Shown here piece by piece: positions 27,078-36,604 of a DNA stretch of 64,000 nt. The notes under the pieces were generated by a model. It ran no database searches. It was not told where the DNA came from and saw only the letters and a program-made list of their open reading frames with translations. The first letter of the stretch is position 1, and each line of letters opens with the position of its first letter. This DNA comes from JABFRG01 sp038210445. GTDB lineage: Bacteria; Myxococcota_A; Polyangia; Polyangiales; Polyangiaceae. Where the stretch lies: assembly GCA_038210445.1 (NCBI GenBank), contig JBBQWQ010000012.1:1-64000 (forward strand). The letters are read 5' to 3'. The position numbers and the translations under genes were made by a program.

Positions 27078-27140
27078 CACACCCGGGGATGTCCTCGCTT
27101 CGTTGACTATCCCGATACGGCTAGTACGCTTTCGGTGCAT

Positions 27141-28124
27141 ATGCCTCGTTTGCGCGCCATGGCTCCGCTCTTCGCGTGTGGTGTGGTGCTCGCGTCTACC
27201 GCCGCATGGGCCGACCCCGAGGGCGACGCGAAGGATCTGTTCACGCGCGGACGCGAGCAGCGCTCCGCCGGCGACTGCAAGAGCGCGGTGGTGTGGTTTC
27301 GCAAGGCCATTGCCGTCTACCCACAGGGCTTGGGGAGCGTGCGCAACCTGGCCGAATGCGAAGAGCAGCTGGGCCATCCGGCAGGGGCAAGGCGCGCTTG
27401 GCTCGACATCAAGCGCTCCCTGACGGCGAACCCGCAGCGAGATCGCTACGACGGGTGGCTGCGCGACGCCGAGGTGGCAGCGGAGCGCCTGGCGGGTCAG
27501 GTGGGCAAGCTCACCGTCGAGGTGGTCGTCCACGGGCAAGAGCCGAACGGTGCCACGCCGACCGTGACCTTGGGCGAGGAGGTGCTGCCGGCTGCGCTTC
27601 TCGCGACGCCGCTCGAGCGCGATCCGGGTACGTATGCCGCGCGCATCGTGGCGCCGGGGGCGGCGCCGGTGGAGCAGCGCACCACCCTCGCTGCAGGCGA
27701 GAACAAGACCCTCCGGCTCGAGCTGACGCTTCCCCGGCGATCTGCGCCCTCTCGGCCACCGCAAGCACAGGGCGCGCCGCCGGCGAACGAGAGCGGCGGT
27801 AGCACCCTCGCCACGGTGGGCTTCGTCACCGTGGGCGTCTCCGCTGCGGCGTTCCTGGGCGCCGGCGTGTCCGGCCTGGTGCGCGGCGCGGCGCTCTCCG
27901 ACCTGGAGTCGGCATGTCCGAGCTACGCCACGGCGCCCTGCGACCGCAGCCTCGAGAGCACGGCGAACCGCGGCGACACAGCAAGCACGCTGGTGACCGC
28001 GTTTCTCGTGACCGGCATCGCCACCGCGGTGGTCGGTACGACGTTGCTGGTGGTATCTGCGGTTCGGGGCAAGTCGAGCCCCCGCGTGGGCCTCCTCACC
28101 GCACCCGTCGCCTGGAGGTTTTAG
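27141..28124 (+). CDS. TPR-like membrane protein paired with the Ser/Thr kinase
   Basis: 327 aa from the ATG at 27141; a GTG six bases earlier is possible. A signal peptide ends at AWADPEG. A TPR-like helical pair follows ('ALFTRGREQ...CKSAVVWFRKAIAVYP'), then a beta-rich middle domain with PEGA-like features ('LTVEVVVHG', 'PGTYAARIVAPG', 'LAAGENKTLRLEL'). Two hydrophobic helices lie at about 225-250 and 285-310. This layout is common after kinase genes in Polyangia-type genomes. The function is not known. Confidence 0.75.
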   Translation: MPRLRAMAPLFACGVVLASTAAWADPEGDAKDLFTRGREQRSAGDCKSAVVWFRKAIAVYPQGLGSVRNLAECEEQLGHPAGARRAWLDIKRSLTANPQRDRYDGWLRDAEVAAERLAGQVGKLTVEVVVHGQEPNGATPTVTLGEEVLPAALLATPLERDPGTYAARIVAPGAAPVEQRTTLAAGENKTLRLELTLPRRSAPSRPPQAQGAPPANESGGSTLATVGFVTVGVSAAAFLGAGVSGLVRGAALSDLESACPSYATAPCDRSLESTANRGDTASTLVTAFLVTGIATAVVGTTLLVVSAVRGKSSPRVGLLTAPVAWRF

Positions 28125-28681
28125 TGCGAACACGCGCCCTGGCAGCACTCGGCATCGCAATGGCTGCAGCATGCACGTTTCCTGCGGTCGGCTTCTTCGA
28201 CGGGTCCGCCGACGGCGGCGCCGATCGCGATGCTGTCGCGGATCCGACGCAGCTCGGCGACGACGCGCAGCCGCTCTCCGATGCAGGCAGCGACGCGCGC
28301 CGCTTCGAAGCCGGCGCCGATGCCAACGCGTGCGATCTCGACGACGACGGATACAGGTCGAAGGGCGATGCATGCGGGGGTCTCGACTGCGACGACACCG
28401 ACGAGCGCGCGAACCCGGGGGTCGACGCCGCCCTCACCTTCGGCGCCAGCCCACCGCTCCAGGGCGACTGGGATTGCAGCGGACGCATCGACAAGACCTA
28501 CGATGTGAACGTTTCCTGCGCCGGGCTCAGCCTGTTCAGCTGCGGCGGCACAGGCTTCACCAACGATCCTCCGTGCGGAGGCCAGGGCACGCTCGTGACG
28601 TGCGGCAAGATTCAGAGCGGCCTCGGGGGTCTGTTCTGCGGCGTCGCCTCCCAGCGTCCGGAGACCCAGGGCTGCCGCTAG
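28124..28681 (+). CDS. Lipoprotein-like protein with MopE-type metal-binding motif
   Basis: 185 aa; the GTG start shares its G with the preceding TAG stop. The N-terminus resembles a lipoprotein signal (MAAACTF). An Asp/Ala-rich linker leads to DLDDDGYRSKGDACGG-LDCDDTDERANPG, the repeat of MopE-type putative metal-binding proteins. A cysteine-rich end of about 60 residues follows. Calcium or copper binding is expected from the motif. It is probably co-transcribed with the TPR-like membrane protein. Confidence 0.72.
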   Translation: MRTRALAALGIAMAAACTFPAVGFFDGSADGGADRDAVADPTQLGDDAQPLSDAGSDARRFEAGADANACDLDDDGYRSKGDACGGLDCDDTDERANPGVDAALTFGASPPLQGDWDCSGRIDKTYDVNVSCAGLSLFSCGGTGFTNDPPCGGQGTLVTCGKIQSGLGGLFCGVASQRPETQGCR

Positions 28682-28832
28682 CGTACCGATCAGGTTGAAT
28701 CGGTCGGCCTTTCGTAGGGTGTCTCGGGACACGGCCGAGGGCCGCGCGGCCGGGGTGGGAGAAGGGCAAGTGCGCGGGTTTTTGGGCGGCGCGGTCTGTG
28801 CAGTGGCTCTCGACGAGAGAGGGACCTACGAC

Positions 28833-29582
28833 GTGAAAGAATCTCGTACACGCTTGCGCACCTGGGGCCCGGAGTTCTGTTCGACCGATGATCTGTGGGA
28901 CATCCTGGAGGTTCGTTCGCCGCCGGCGCTCGACGAGCTGTCGTCCGCGGGCCTCGGCCTGTGCGAAGGCATCTTCGGCCACGGTGGAGGGCTTCGCATG
29001 ACCGCCGCGCTGGAGCTCGCGCGGCGCGCGACCCGCCCTCGCGAGCGCACCGCCACGCGCTTCGTATCGGCCGCCGCGGTGCACGCTTGGGCGCTGCCGC
29101 GCCTCCGCGACCTGGAGCACGAGGAGCTGTGGTGCCTTTCGCTCTCGCGCGCCCACCAGCTGGTCTCGGCGCGGCGGCTTGGGCAAGGCGGAGGCGCCGG
29201 CCTCTCGGTGGAACGTCGAGACATCTTTCGGGTAGCCCTGCGAGAAGGCGCCCACGCCATTCTGCTCCTGCACAATCACCCGAGCGGCGATCCCGAGCCC
29301 AGCGAGCAAGACCACTTCTTCACGCGCACCGTCGAAGCAGCGGGCCGCATCGTGGGAGTACCGCTGCTCGATCACGTCGTGGTGGCCGGCGAAGGGTACG
29401 TCTCGTTGCTCGAGCGCGGCATCATCGCGGATGGCAGCGCGGCACATAGCCGCAGTGAATCGCACGACACGCGTCGATGGGCACCCGGGGGAACGAAGCC
29501 TCGCCCCGCGCCCGCACGAAGCGCGCCCCCAGCGCGGAGAGTCGCTCCAGGAGCGCCGCCTCCGACTCCATCGACTCGATGA
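28833..29582 (+). CDS. radC: RadC-like JAB/MPN-domain DNA repair protein
   Basis: 249 aa from the GTG at 28833, which has GAGAGGG upstream; in-frame TTG starts further upstream are possible. The N-terminus is a diverged UPF0758 helix region ('LRTWGPEFCSTDDLWDIL'). The JAMM metal site is intact: HNHPSGDPEPSEQD, with the preceding LLLHNH. RadC proteins occur near recombination genes, and their biochemical role is unsettled. The last 161 bp run antiparallel over the 3' end of the AddA-like gene, giving a Pro/Arg-rich C-terminal extension after the conserved domain. Confidence 0.83.
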   Translation: MKESRTRLRTWGPEFCSTDDLWDILEVRSPPALDELSSAGLGLCEGIFGHGGGLRMTAALELARRATRPRERTATRFVSAAAVHAWALPRLRDLEHEELWCLSLSRAHQLVSARRLGQGGGAGLSVERRDIFRVALREGAHAILLLHNHPSGDPEPSEQDHFFTRTVEAAGRIVGVPLLDHVVVAGEGYVSLLERGIIADGSAAHSRSESHDTRRWAPGGTKPRPAPARSAPPARRVAPGAPPPTPSTR

Positions 29583-32500
29583 ACCGAGGCTCGGGCGAGG
29601 CGCCCAGGAACACCACGCCGGCCTCGATGATCGGCGCGTCGGGAAAGGCCCGGCGCGCCGCCAGCTGGTACACTTGGAGCTGAAACGCGTAGGGCAGCGG
29701 CGAGGGACCGCGCGCGCGCTTGTAGTCGATGACGTGCACGCGGCCGTCGGGGAACGCCACCAGAAGGTCAATGGTGCCGCGCAGCGCGAGGGTTCCCCCG
29801 GTGGGAACGCCCTCGGTGGTCGCGAGGGGAACGTCGAGAAGAAACGGCTCTTCCCGCCTCAGGACGGCAGAGGAGCGGCGCACCTCGCGCGCGTACTCGC
29901 CGCCGAGGAAGCCCACCAGCCGCGCGGTCAAGTCGTCGACCCGCGCGAGCGGCGCGCCCTCCAGCGCGAGGAGCCGCCGCACCTCCCCCTCGGCGCCTGG
30001 ATTGCCCCAGGCCTCTCGCGCGATGCGCTCCAGCACCTTGTGCATCATGGTGCCCTCCCGGCGCACGTCGAGATCTTCGGCCGGCGACTCGGCGGGCTCC
30101 GCATCGGCAAAGTGCGGACGCACCTCGGCGATGTCCCAGAGATGAATCATGGCGAAGCGGCGGGCGCAGTGGTGAAAGTCCGAGAGCGCGGTGGGCGCCA
30201 GCACCAGACGACGCGCCAGCGGCGGCGAGACCGGAGCGAGCACCGGCGCCAAGACGCGGCTCTGGACCACCCGCGCCAGGTCGGCGCCTGGTGCCACATC
30301 GCGCACGGCGAGCTCCGGCAGGTCGAGAAGCGTCGCCACCAGCGAATTGGCGTACGCTTCGCTGGGCTCCTTGGGGGGTGCGCGATCGCCGACGAACACC
30401 AGCTCCTCGGCGGCCCGGGTGGCGGCCACGTACCAAACGCGCTGCCGCTCGGCGCGGTCGCGCCGCCGTGCCGTCCGATCGGCAGCGCGCGCCAGCGGAG
30501 GCACCAGCGCCCTGCCGTTGGCCCCGCGGAGACGGATCGAAATAGCATACGCGGAGGCGGGTGCCGCGCCCGCGACGCCATGGGCGGCGCCCACGGTCGC
30601 GAAATCGCTGTTCACGCGCGCGGCCCCCTTGCCCACCTCCGGCAGGAACACCACCGGGAATGCCAGCCCCTTGCTGGCATGCACCGTGAGCAAGCGCACC
30701 GCGTCGTCCTCTTCGGAGAAGAGCGCGGCCTCACCCTCGCGCGCGCCCTCTTCCATGGCCGCATCGAGATACGCCACCGCCTCGCGCAAAGTGGCCAAAG
30801 GCGCGAGGAGTCGCAGGAGCTTCTCGACGTTGGCGATGCGTTGGGCGCCGCGGGGGAGCGCGCCGAGCACACCGAAGTAGTCGAGGGTCTCGATGGCGAC
30901 GCGCGCGGTCTCGGCGGGCCCCAAGCGATTGCCGATGCGCGCGAGCGTGGACACGAGCTCGGTGAGCTTCTCGTAGGCCTCCGCTTCGCGCACGTCGAAA
31001 CGCTCGGTGGGGGCGAGCAGGCGCAGGCGTCCGTGCGCGCGCACCAGGTCGAGGAGGGCATCGTCAGAGAGGCCGACCCAGGGCCCGCGCAGCACCTCGA
31101 GCATGGCCGCGGTGTCTCGCGCGTCGTGCGCGAGGGCGAGCAGTGAGCGAACGTCGCGAACCTCGCGCGCGGCGAAGTACCGGCTCCCGAACACCACATA
31201 GGGGATCTGACGGCACGCCAGCGCGAAGGCCGCCGCCTCCAGCATGGCGTTCGACTGCGCAAGCACAGCGAGGTCACGATAGGCGCGTCCCTCGCCGGCG
31301 CGTCGCTCCACTTCGCCCGCGATGATCTCCGCTTCGGCGGCCTTGGTGGAGGTCACGCGCTCCACCGGCGGCCTGAGCCAACTGCCGACCACGCTTGGCG
31401 CGACGAGCGGCGTCGGCTCCGTGGTGGTGGGCACGCGCAGATCCTCGGTCTCCGGGTTGTAGGCGACCTCGTAGGCCGCGATGGGCACCTCGGGACGGAA
31501 CACCCGCGCCGAGAAGGGGTTGATGATGCGGAGGAGCGGCTCGGTCGAGCGGCGGTTGGCGGTGAGCGAAAGAAAGTCGGCAGAGGGCGCCTCGGGCTCC
31601 CACACGACTTGCCGGGCAATCCCCAGCGCGAGCCGTGCTGGCTCACCCGCCAGGCCCACGCAAAAGGCCGCAAATATGGAGGCGTCGGCGCCGCGGAACC
31701 CGTAGATCGACTGCTTGCGGTCGCCCACGATGAAGAGGCCGCGCGGCCGCAGCTCCGAGAGCTCCGGCACATGGCCAGGTCGATGTGGCAGGTCGGCGCG
31801 CTGCCACAGGAGCCGCACCATCTCTCCCTGTACCGGCGAGGTATCCTGGAACTCGTCCACCAGCAGGAGATCGAAGCGCGCGCCCACCTCGCGCGCCACC
31901 TCGGGCGCGTCGCGGAGGAGATCGCGAACCCGCCGTTGCACCTCGCCGAAGTCGAGCGCCCCGAGATCGGTGAGCCGCTGCCGGTAGAGGGTCTGCGCCG
32001 CCACCGCCAGGGTACGAAACTGCTCGGCCACCGGGGCGAGCTCGTCGCGCCGCCGGGCGAGCTCCAGGAAGGCGCGTGCGCGCTCTGACTTCTTCTCGGT
32101 TCCGAGCGCATCGACGAACACCTTGAGCTCTTCCTCTGGCTCGGTCTTGGGCGTGTTCTTTCGTTCGATGATGGCGATGACCGCAGCCTCCCAAGCCAGG
32201 GCATCGCCGCTTCGGCGCGCGCCGCCCAGGGCGGTCACCAGCGGAAGCCACCCTTTGCCGTCGAGCCTCTCGGCGATGCGGTGAAAGCGCTCCATCTCTT
32301 CCAGGATCGCCGAAGCGTCGTCGGCGAGGGTCATCGCCGCGGGGTCCTTCTCTTCGGCGCCCACCAAGAAGGCCTGCACGTGTCCGCGAAGCCTTAGCAG
32401 GCCACCGGTGCTCCGGACCAAGGCGGCGGCGATCTCCGGACGCTCGGCGGCGACGCGCTCGAGCGCGGTGTCTACGGCGGCCGAGAGCTCAGCCCGGGTC

Positions 32501-32937
32501 CGGTGCTCGTCGAGCATCTCGAAGTCCGGCCCCAGATCGCGCGCGTAGCGCCGCAGCAGGGTTCCGGCAAAGGCATGAAGGGTCGTCACGCCCACCTGCC
32601 CCACTCGCGGCAGCGCGCGCCGGGCGCGGGAGGCCAGCGCGCGCGCCTCGGCAAAGCGCAAAAGCGACGGACCGTAGGCCGAGGCCAGGGGATTGTCCGC
32701 AATGCGATCGAGCTCCCGCCGAAGGCGCTCCAGAATCTCGCCGCGGGCCTTGCGCGAGAACGTGGTGGCGACGATGCGGGTCGGCTCCACCGGCTTCTGC
32801 TCGTCGAGCTCGCTCGCGCCCAGAAGGGCGTGCACCAGAACGCCCACCAACACGTGGGTCTTGCCGGTGCCGGCGCTAGCGGCCACCACCTGATTGCGCG
32901 CGAACGCGTACAGGGAGAATTCGTCGGGGGCCGCCAT
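29422..32937 (-). CDS. AddA-like UvrD-family helicase-nuclease
   Basis: 1171 aa from the ATG at 32937. Walker A is SAGTGKT (residues 21-27), motif II is LVDEFQDTS, motif III-IV is GDRKQSIYGFRGAD, motif V is LTVHASKGLAFPVVFLPE and motif VI is YVAATRA, so it is an active SF1A helicase. The C-terminal PD-(D/E)XK nuclease is visible as GTIDLLVAFPDG...VIDYKRARG. This is the AddA architecture: it resects double-strand breaks with an AddB partner. The probable partner lies 941 bp upstream on the same strand, separated by an opposite-strand gene. The C-terminus overlaps radC convergently. Confidence 0.9.
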   Translation of the reverse strand: MAAPDEFSLYAFARNQVVAASAGTGKTHVLVGVLVHALLGASELDEQKPVEPTRIVATTFSRKARGEILERLRRELDRIADNPLASAYGPSLLRFAEARALASRARRALPRVGQVGVTTLHAFAGTLLRRYARDLGPDFEMLDEHRTRAELSAAVDTALERVAAERPEIAAALVRSTGGLLRLRGHVQAFLVGAEEKDPAAMTLADDASAILEEMERFHRIAERLDGKGWLPLVTALGGARRSGDALAWEAAVIAIIERKNTPKTEPEEELKVFVDALGTEKKSERARAFLELARRRDELAPVAEQFRTLAVAAQTLYRQRLTDLGALDFGEVQRRVRDLLRDAPEVAREVGARFDLLLVDEFQDTSPVQGEMVRLLWQRADLPHRPGHVPELSELRPRGLFIVGDRKQSIYGFRGADASIFAAFCVGLAGEPARLALGIARQVVWEPEAPSADFLSLTANRRSTEPLLRIINPFSARVFRPEVPIAAYEVAYNPETEDLRVPTTTEPTPLVAPSVVGSWLRPPVERVTSTKAAEAEIIAGEVERRAGEGRAYRDLAVLAQSNAMLEAAAFALACRQIPYVVFGSRYFAAREVRDVRSLLALAHDARDTAAMLEVLRGPWVGLSDDALLDLVRAHGRLRLLAPTERFDVREAEAYEKLTELVSTLARIGNRLGPAETARVAIETLDYFGVLGALPRGAQRIANVEKLLRLLAPLATLREAVAYLDAAMEEGAREGEAALFSEEDDAVRLLTVHASKGLAFPVVFLPEVGKGAARVNSDFATVGAAHGVAGAAPASAYAISIRLRGANGRALVPPLARAADRTARRRDRAERQRVWYVAATRAAEELVFVGDRAPPKEPSEAYANSLVATLLDLPELAVRDVAPGADLARVVQSRVLAPVLAPVSPPLARRLVLAPTALSDFHHCARRFAMIHLWDIAEVRPHFADAEPAESPAEDLDVRREGTMMHKVLERIAREAWGNPGAEGEVRRLLALEGAPLARVDDLTARLVGFLGGEYAREVRRSSAVLRREEPFLLDVPLATTEGVPTGGTLALRGTIDLLVAFPDGRVHVIDYKRARGPSPLPYAFQLQVYQLAARRAFPDAPIIEAGVVFLGASPEPRFIESMESEAALLERLSALGARFVRARGEASFPRVPIDACRAIHCGYVPRCHPR

Positions 32938-33106
32938 GGAGGGCGCAGCATACTGCAGCAAGCACCGAAGGTGGAGCGCCGCGGCGAGCCCCCACACAAT
33001 GCATTCTACACATATTTTGATGCCAGCCTCGCACCGGGAAACGCCGGCGCTGCCGCTCGAAAGAGTCGCCGCGGCATCTCCCGCTTCCGCACCGCCGACT
33101 CGTGGT

Positions 33107-33826
33107 ATGGTGTTGGGCGTGGAACGAGCGACCCTCCTAGCGCGTCTCGATCGATTGGCGGCGATGCGGGGCGATCCCGTCAAGGGTCTCCCGGAGACCG
33201 CCTGGGCGGAAGCATTGGAAGAGGTGGAGGAAGAGCCCCTCCTCCGCGCCGCCATCAAGGCGGTGCGCGACCTTCTCATCGCAGATTGGGCGGTGGCGCG
33301 GCGCGACGACGAGCGCCCCCAGAAGGCCCTCGAGTCTGCCGAAGCGTGGCTGGCGGCCCGCACCCCCGACAACCTGGCGGTGGCCAAGGCTGCGGCCAAG
33401 GCATGCACCGCGGCGCGCAACGAGCGCTTCGGCTACGAGCACCGGGTACCGCAAGCGGCGCGCGCGGTGGCGTGGGCGGTGGGTGCCAAGGACCGCGCGC
33501 ACATCTACGAGGCGCTGGCGTCGGTGGAAGAGGAACTGCTCGCCCGCATCGCGCTCACGTCGGAGTACGAGCGCTCTCCCGAGATGCGCCGCGCTCTGGT
33601 CGACATCCTGCGCCATCAGCTCGCGCCGGCCCCGGTGGTCGAGACCTCGCCCGATTCACTCGGCGATCGGCCGCCGGTTCCCTACTCCGCCGAGGGGCAC
33701 TTCGAGCTGGGGCAGAAGCTGATCCACAAGAAGTTCGGCGATGTGGTGGTCACCAGCGTGGGCGAGACCTGGATCGAAGTGGAGCTCCCCGACGCCACGA
33801 AAAAGCGACTGGCCCACAAGCCCTGA
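33107..33826 (+). CDS. Hypothetical protein lodged between AddB-like and AddA-like genes
   Basis: 239 aa from the ATG at 33107. It is mostly helical and Ala/Glu-rich through residue ~175. The C-terminus has 'HFELGQKLIHKKFGDVVVTSVGETWIEVEL', resembling the small beta module (F-x-G-x-x-V-x-H-x-K-F-G-x-G-x-V) found at the ends of UvrD-type helicases and in some uncharacterised proteins. There is no catalytic motif. It is divergent from the AddA-like gene and convergent with the AddB-like gene. A link to recombination is suggested by position only. Confidence 0.65.
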   Translation: MVLGVERATLLARLDRLAAMRGDPVKGLPETAWAEALEEVEEEPLLRAAIKAVRDLLIADWAVARRDDERPQKALESAEAWLAARTPDNLAVAKAAAKACTAARNERFGYEHRVPQAARAVAWAVGAKDRAHIYEALASVEEELLARIALTSEYERSPEMRRALVDILRHQLAPAPVVETSPDSLGDRPPVPYSAEGHFELGQKLIHKKFGDVVVTSVGETWIEVELPDATKKRLAHKP

Positions 33827-33877
33827 ACCGCATCCGGCGACGTCGGCTCCGCGGCGCCGCGGCGCCGCACCCGCCTC

Positions 33878-36604
33878 TCATTCGTTTTCGTCGGCGGGCA
33901 CCGCGAACGACGGGCGACGGCAGCCGCCCGCGAAGTCGCAGTTTAGGCAAGTCTGCTCGCGCTTCGGCCGTGGCGTCACATCGCCCGCCAGGATCGGCAG
34001 CAAGATCTGCTCAATGCGCGCCTCGAGGCTGCGCACGTTCTCGGCGAAGGCCTCGGGCTTCTGGGCGGTGTCGCGCTGGGGAGCCACATACACGCCCAAC
34101 CCCACCTGTTTGCCCAGAGCCGCTGCGGCGACCTTGGTGTAGAGCGGCACTTGAAGGCTGGTATCCTCCAGACGCGAGAGGTCCATCGCCGTGCGCTTGT
34201 AGTCCACGGCTCGGGCGAAGATGCCATCGTGCGAGACATCGACGCGGTCGATGCGCCCCTCCAGCTGCACCCGCCGCCGGTCGACCATCACCGGCCAGCC
34301 AGGCCACGCTTCCTCTCGACCGAAGCCGTGCTCGGCCAGGACGAAGTCCCAGGTATCGTCGTCCAGCGCGCGCTCCACGATGCCCATCACCTGCAGCGCG
34401 ATCTGCTCGATCTGGATGGCTTTCAGGGGATTCTCCGCGCGCACCAGCTCGTCTTCCAGCAGGGTCGCCGCACGCTGACGGAGCGCCTCGCGGTGCCGTG
34501 GCCGCTCCCGGAGCGCGTCGCGAAGCGCCACGAAGACGCGGGCTAGCATGCCGTGGAGCAGGTTTCCTTCACCGCGCGCGTCGAGAATCGCTTCGTCCTC
34601 GTCTGAGGCGCGGGCCTTGAGTGCGTGGGCAGCGAAGCCACGAAAGGCGCAACTGCCATACCGCTCGAGCGCGGTCACTGCCATCGGCTCCCGGAACGCT
34701 TCGTCGATGTACTCGGCCTCGACGCTGCCCACCAGCGGATCGTAGGGGCGAGTACGGTCGAGGAAGAAGGCCTCGCGGCGACCCTCGCGCTCGGCGCGAA
34801 ACGCTCGAGTGCGGGTGCTCGCCTGGGCGCCGGTGACCCGCGGCACCACCCGCGGCGCGAAGCCGGGCCCCAAAAGGAGCGAGGGCGGCGAGGTGTCCTC
34901 TCCCACCTTGCGCGGCGCGAGGAAGAAGCGCTTCCGGGCGGCGAGCACCACGCGATAGAAGGCCACCATGTCTGCGGCGCCGTGCACCGCGGCGCGCTCG
35001 CGCTCCAGCCCGAGAGCGCTCGGGAGCTCGCTCGCGGGAGGAAATGCGGCCTCCGACACGTCTACCGCCACCAGCGCGTCCACCGGTTGCCCCACGAAGT
35101 CGGCAAAGGTACCGATGCGCAAGGCCGCAGCCTGGGCGCCGCGCGGCAATGGCAGCGTTCGCGGGAGCAGTGCGGCAAGCTCCTGCAGCACTGCTCCCGC
35201 GGTGGCTGGCGCATCGGCCACCCCCATGGCACGAACGGCGCCTTCGAACGAGAGCCGCGTCTCGGCCAAGCACCGCAGCGCCCGTGACTCACGATGCACC
35301 GCCGCGAGGTCGGCCTCACCGAGCACGCTGAAAGGCCCGTCGCTGCGAAACGCCGGGAGGGCGCCGCGCTCGGCCGCCCGGTGAACACCCACCGCCTCCC
35401 ACAGGCGCGCGAGCGCCCGGAGCGCGTCGCCACGACGGTCGGCGTTGCGGAGCGCGACCGCGTGGGTGGCGAAGAGCGCACCCAGGGCGGCGGCCTCGGG
35501 CTTGGTGGTCGCAGGCAGGCCCCGGAAGAACGTGGGTGCGTCGAGGAGGCGGCTGGCGGTCAGGAGATGCTTGCGAAGCTCGCGTCGCGCTTCTACCGGC
35601 GCATCGAGGAACGGCGAATCGAGGAGCTCGGCGAAGGCGCGGGCTTCGAACGAATGGGCCAGCTGCGACGCGAGATCGATCGCCAGCCGCACCGAGCGCG
35701 CCTCCTCGACCGGGCTACCGCGCGGGTCGGCGAAGGGAATGCGCACCGCAGCAAGCGCGCGCACGATCTCGTCGAGGGTCTCGTCGCGCAGCCTGGGGAG
35801 GGCCACCGCGATCGCGTCGAGGGGCGTGCCCTCGGCCACCAGCGTCGACACCAGCACGGCCACTACCGCGGCCTGATCGGCAGCGTGCTCCACCCGCACG
35901 CGCTCCACGTCGCTCCAGCGCTCCGCCGCGAAGACCTCACTTTGGGGGCCAACATCGACCAGCGCTGGCGCCACGTCGAGGGCGCGCGCCCAACCGTCGG
36001 CCACGGTCTCGAACACGTCGCGATCACGATCTTCGAACGTGTCGTAGGCGGCGATGGGCACCTCCACGCGAAAGCCCCCGGGGCCCAAGGAGAAGCGGCG
36101 TTCGAGCGCCACGAAGACCTCGGCCTCGGCGCCGCTGCAGGCGAACACGTGGCGCAACACCAGCGTTTCGGCCCCCACCAGCTGGGCCAGCTCGGGCCAC
36201 GGCCGCGCGCCCACTTCGCGTGCCAGGCGCTGGAGCTGCGCAGCGCGCGAGACCAGCCCCGCCGACCGAAGCTTGGCTTCGCGGGCGCCGATGAGACGCA
36301 GGAGCAAGCGACGTCGCGGCGTCTCCGCGCCGTCGGGCAGCGCCAGATCGGCCCCCAGCAAGAGTGCGCGTTCCATCTCTGTCTCGAAGGTGCGGAGGCT
36401 CGCGAAGGCGCCTTCTTCGCGCAAGACCGCGATGAGCGCCACCCGCGCCTCCTCCGGCGTGGCCTCCCGGAGCTCGGGCACCCACCCATCGGTGAGACGC
36501 GAGAAGAACGCGCGGAGCGGCTCGGCGCGTGTGCCGGTGCCGGTGAGCCACTCCGCCTGATCACGGGTCGGTACGAGGACCAGCTCCGGGTCCTCGCGCG
36601 TCAC
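33878..36604 (-). CDS. AddB-like PD-(D/E)XK nuclease family protein
   Basis: 908 aa from the GTG at 36604, overlapping the transglycosylase stop by GTGA. The C-terminal nuclease shows the AddB-type iron-sulfur arrangement. The first cysteine is in YGSCAFRGFAAHAL and the last three are in CLNCDFAGGC. The nuclease residues lie between them in LEGRIDRVDVSHDG...AVDYKRTA. The N-terminal helicase-like half lacks a Walker A motif and starts directly with LVLVPTRDQAEWL, so ATPase activity is not expected from it. It probably works with the AddA-like enzyme downstream in break repair. It could be named RecB-family exonuclease in other annotations. Confidence 0.85.
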   Translation of the reverse strand: MTREDPELVLVPTRDQAEWLTGTGTRAEPLRAFFSRLTDGWVPELREATPEEARVALIAVLREEGAFASLRTFETEMERALLLGADLALPDGAETPRRRLLLRLIGAREAKLRSAGLVSRAAQLQRLAREVGARPWPELAQLVGAETLVLRHVFACSGAEAEVFVALERRFSLGPGGFRVEVPIAAYDTFEDRDRDVFETVADGWARALDVAPALVDVGPQSEVFAAERWSDVERVRVEHAADQAAVVAVLVSTLVAEGTPLDAIAVALPRLRDETLDEIVRALAAVRIPFADPRGSPVEEARSVRLAIDLASQLAHSFEARAFAELLDSPFLDAPVEARRELRKHLLTASRLLDAPTFFRGLPATTKPEAAALGALFATHAVALRNADRRGDALRALARLWEAVGVHRAAERGALPAFRSDGPFSVLGEADLAAVHRESRALRCLAETRLSFEGAVRAMGVADAPATAGAVLQELAALLPRTLPLPRGAQAAALRIGTFADFVGQPVDALVAVDVSEAAFPPASELPSALGLERERAAVHGAADMVAFYRVVLAARKRFFLAPRKVGEDTSPPSLLLGPGFAPRVVPRVTGAQASTRTRAFRAEREGRREAFFLDRTRPYDPLVGSVEAEYIDEAFREPMAVTALERYGSCAFRGFAAHALKARASDEDEAILDARGEGNLLHGMLARVFVALRDALRERPRHREALRQRAATLLEDELVRAENPLKAIQIEQIALQVMGIVERALDDDTWDFVLAEHGFGREEAWPGWPVMVDRRRVQLEGRIDRVDVSHDGIFARAVDYKRTAMDLSRLEDTSLQVPLYTKVAAAALGKQVGLGVYVAPQRDTAQKPEAFAENVRSLEARIEQILLPILAGDVTPRPKREQTCLNCDFAGGCRRPSFAVPADENE

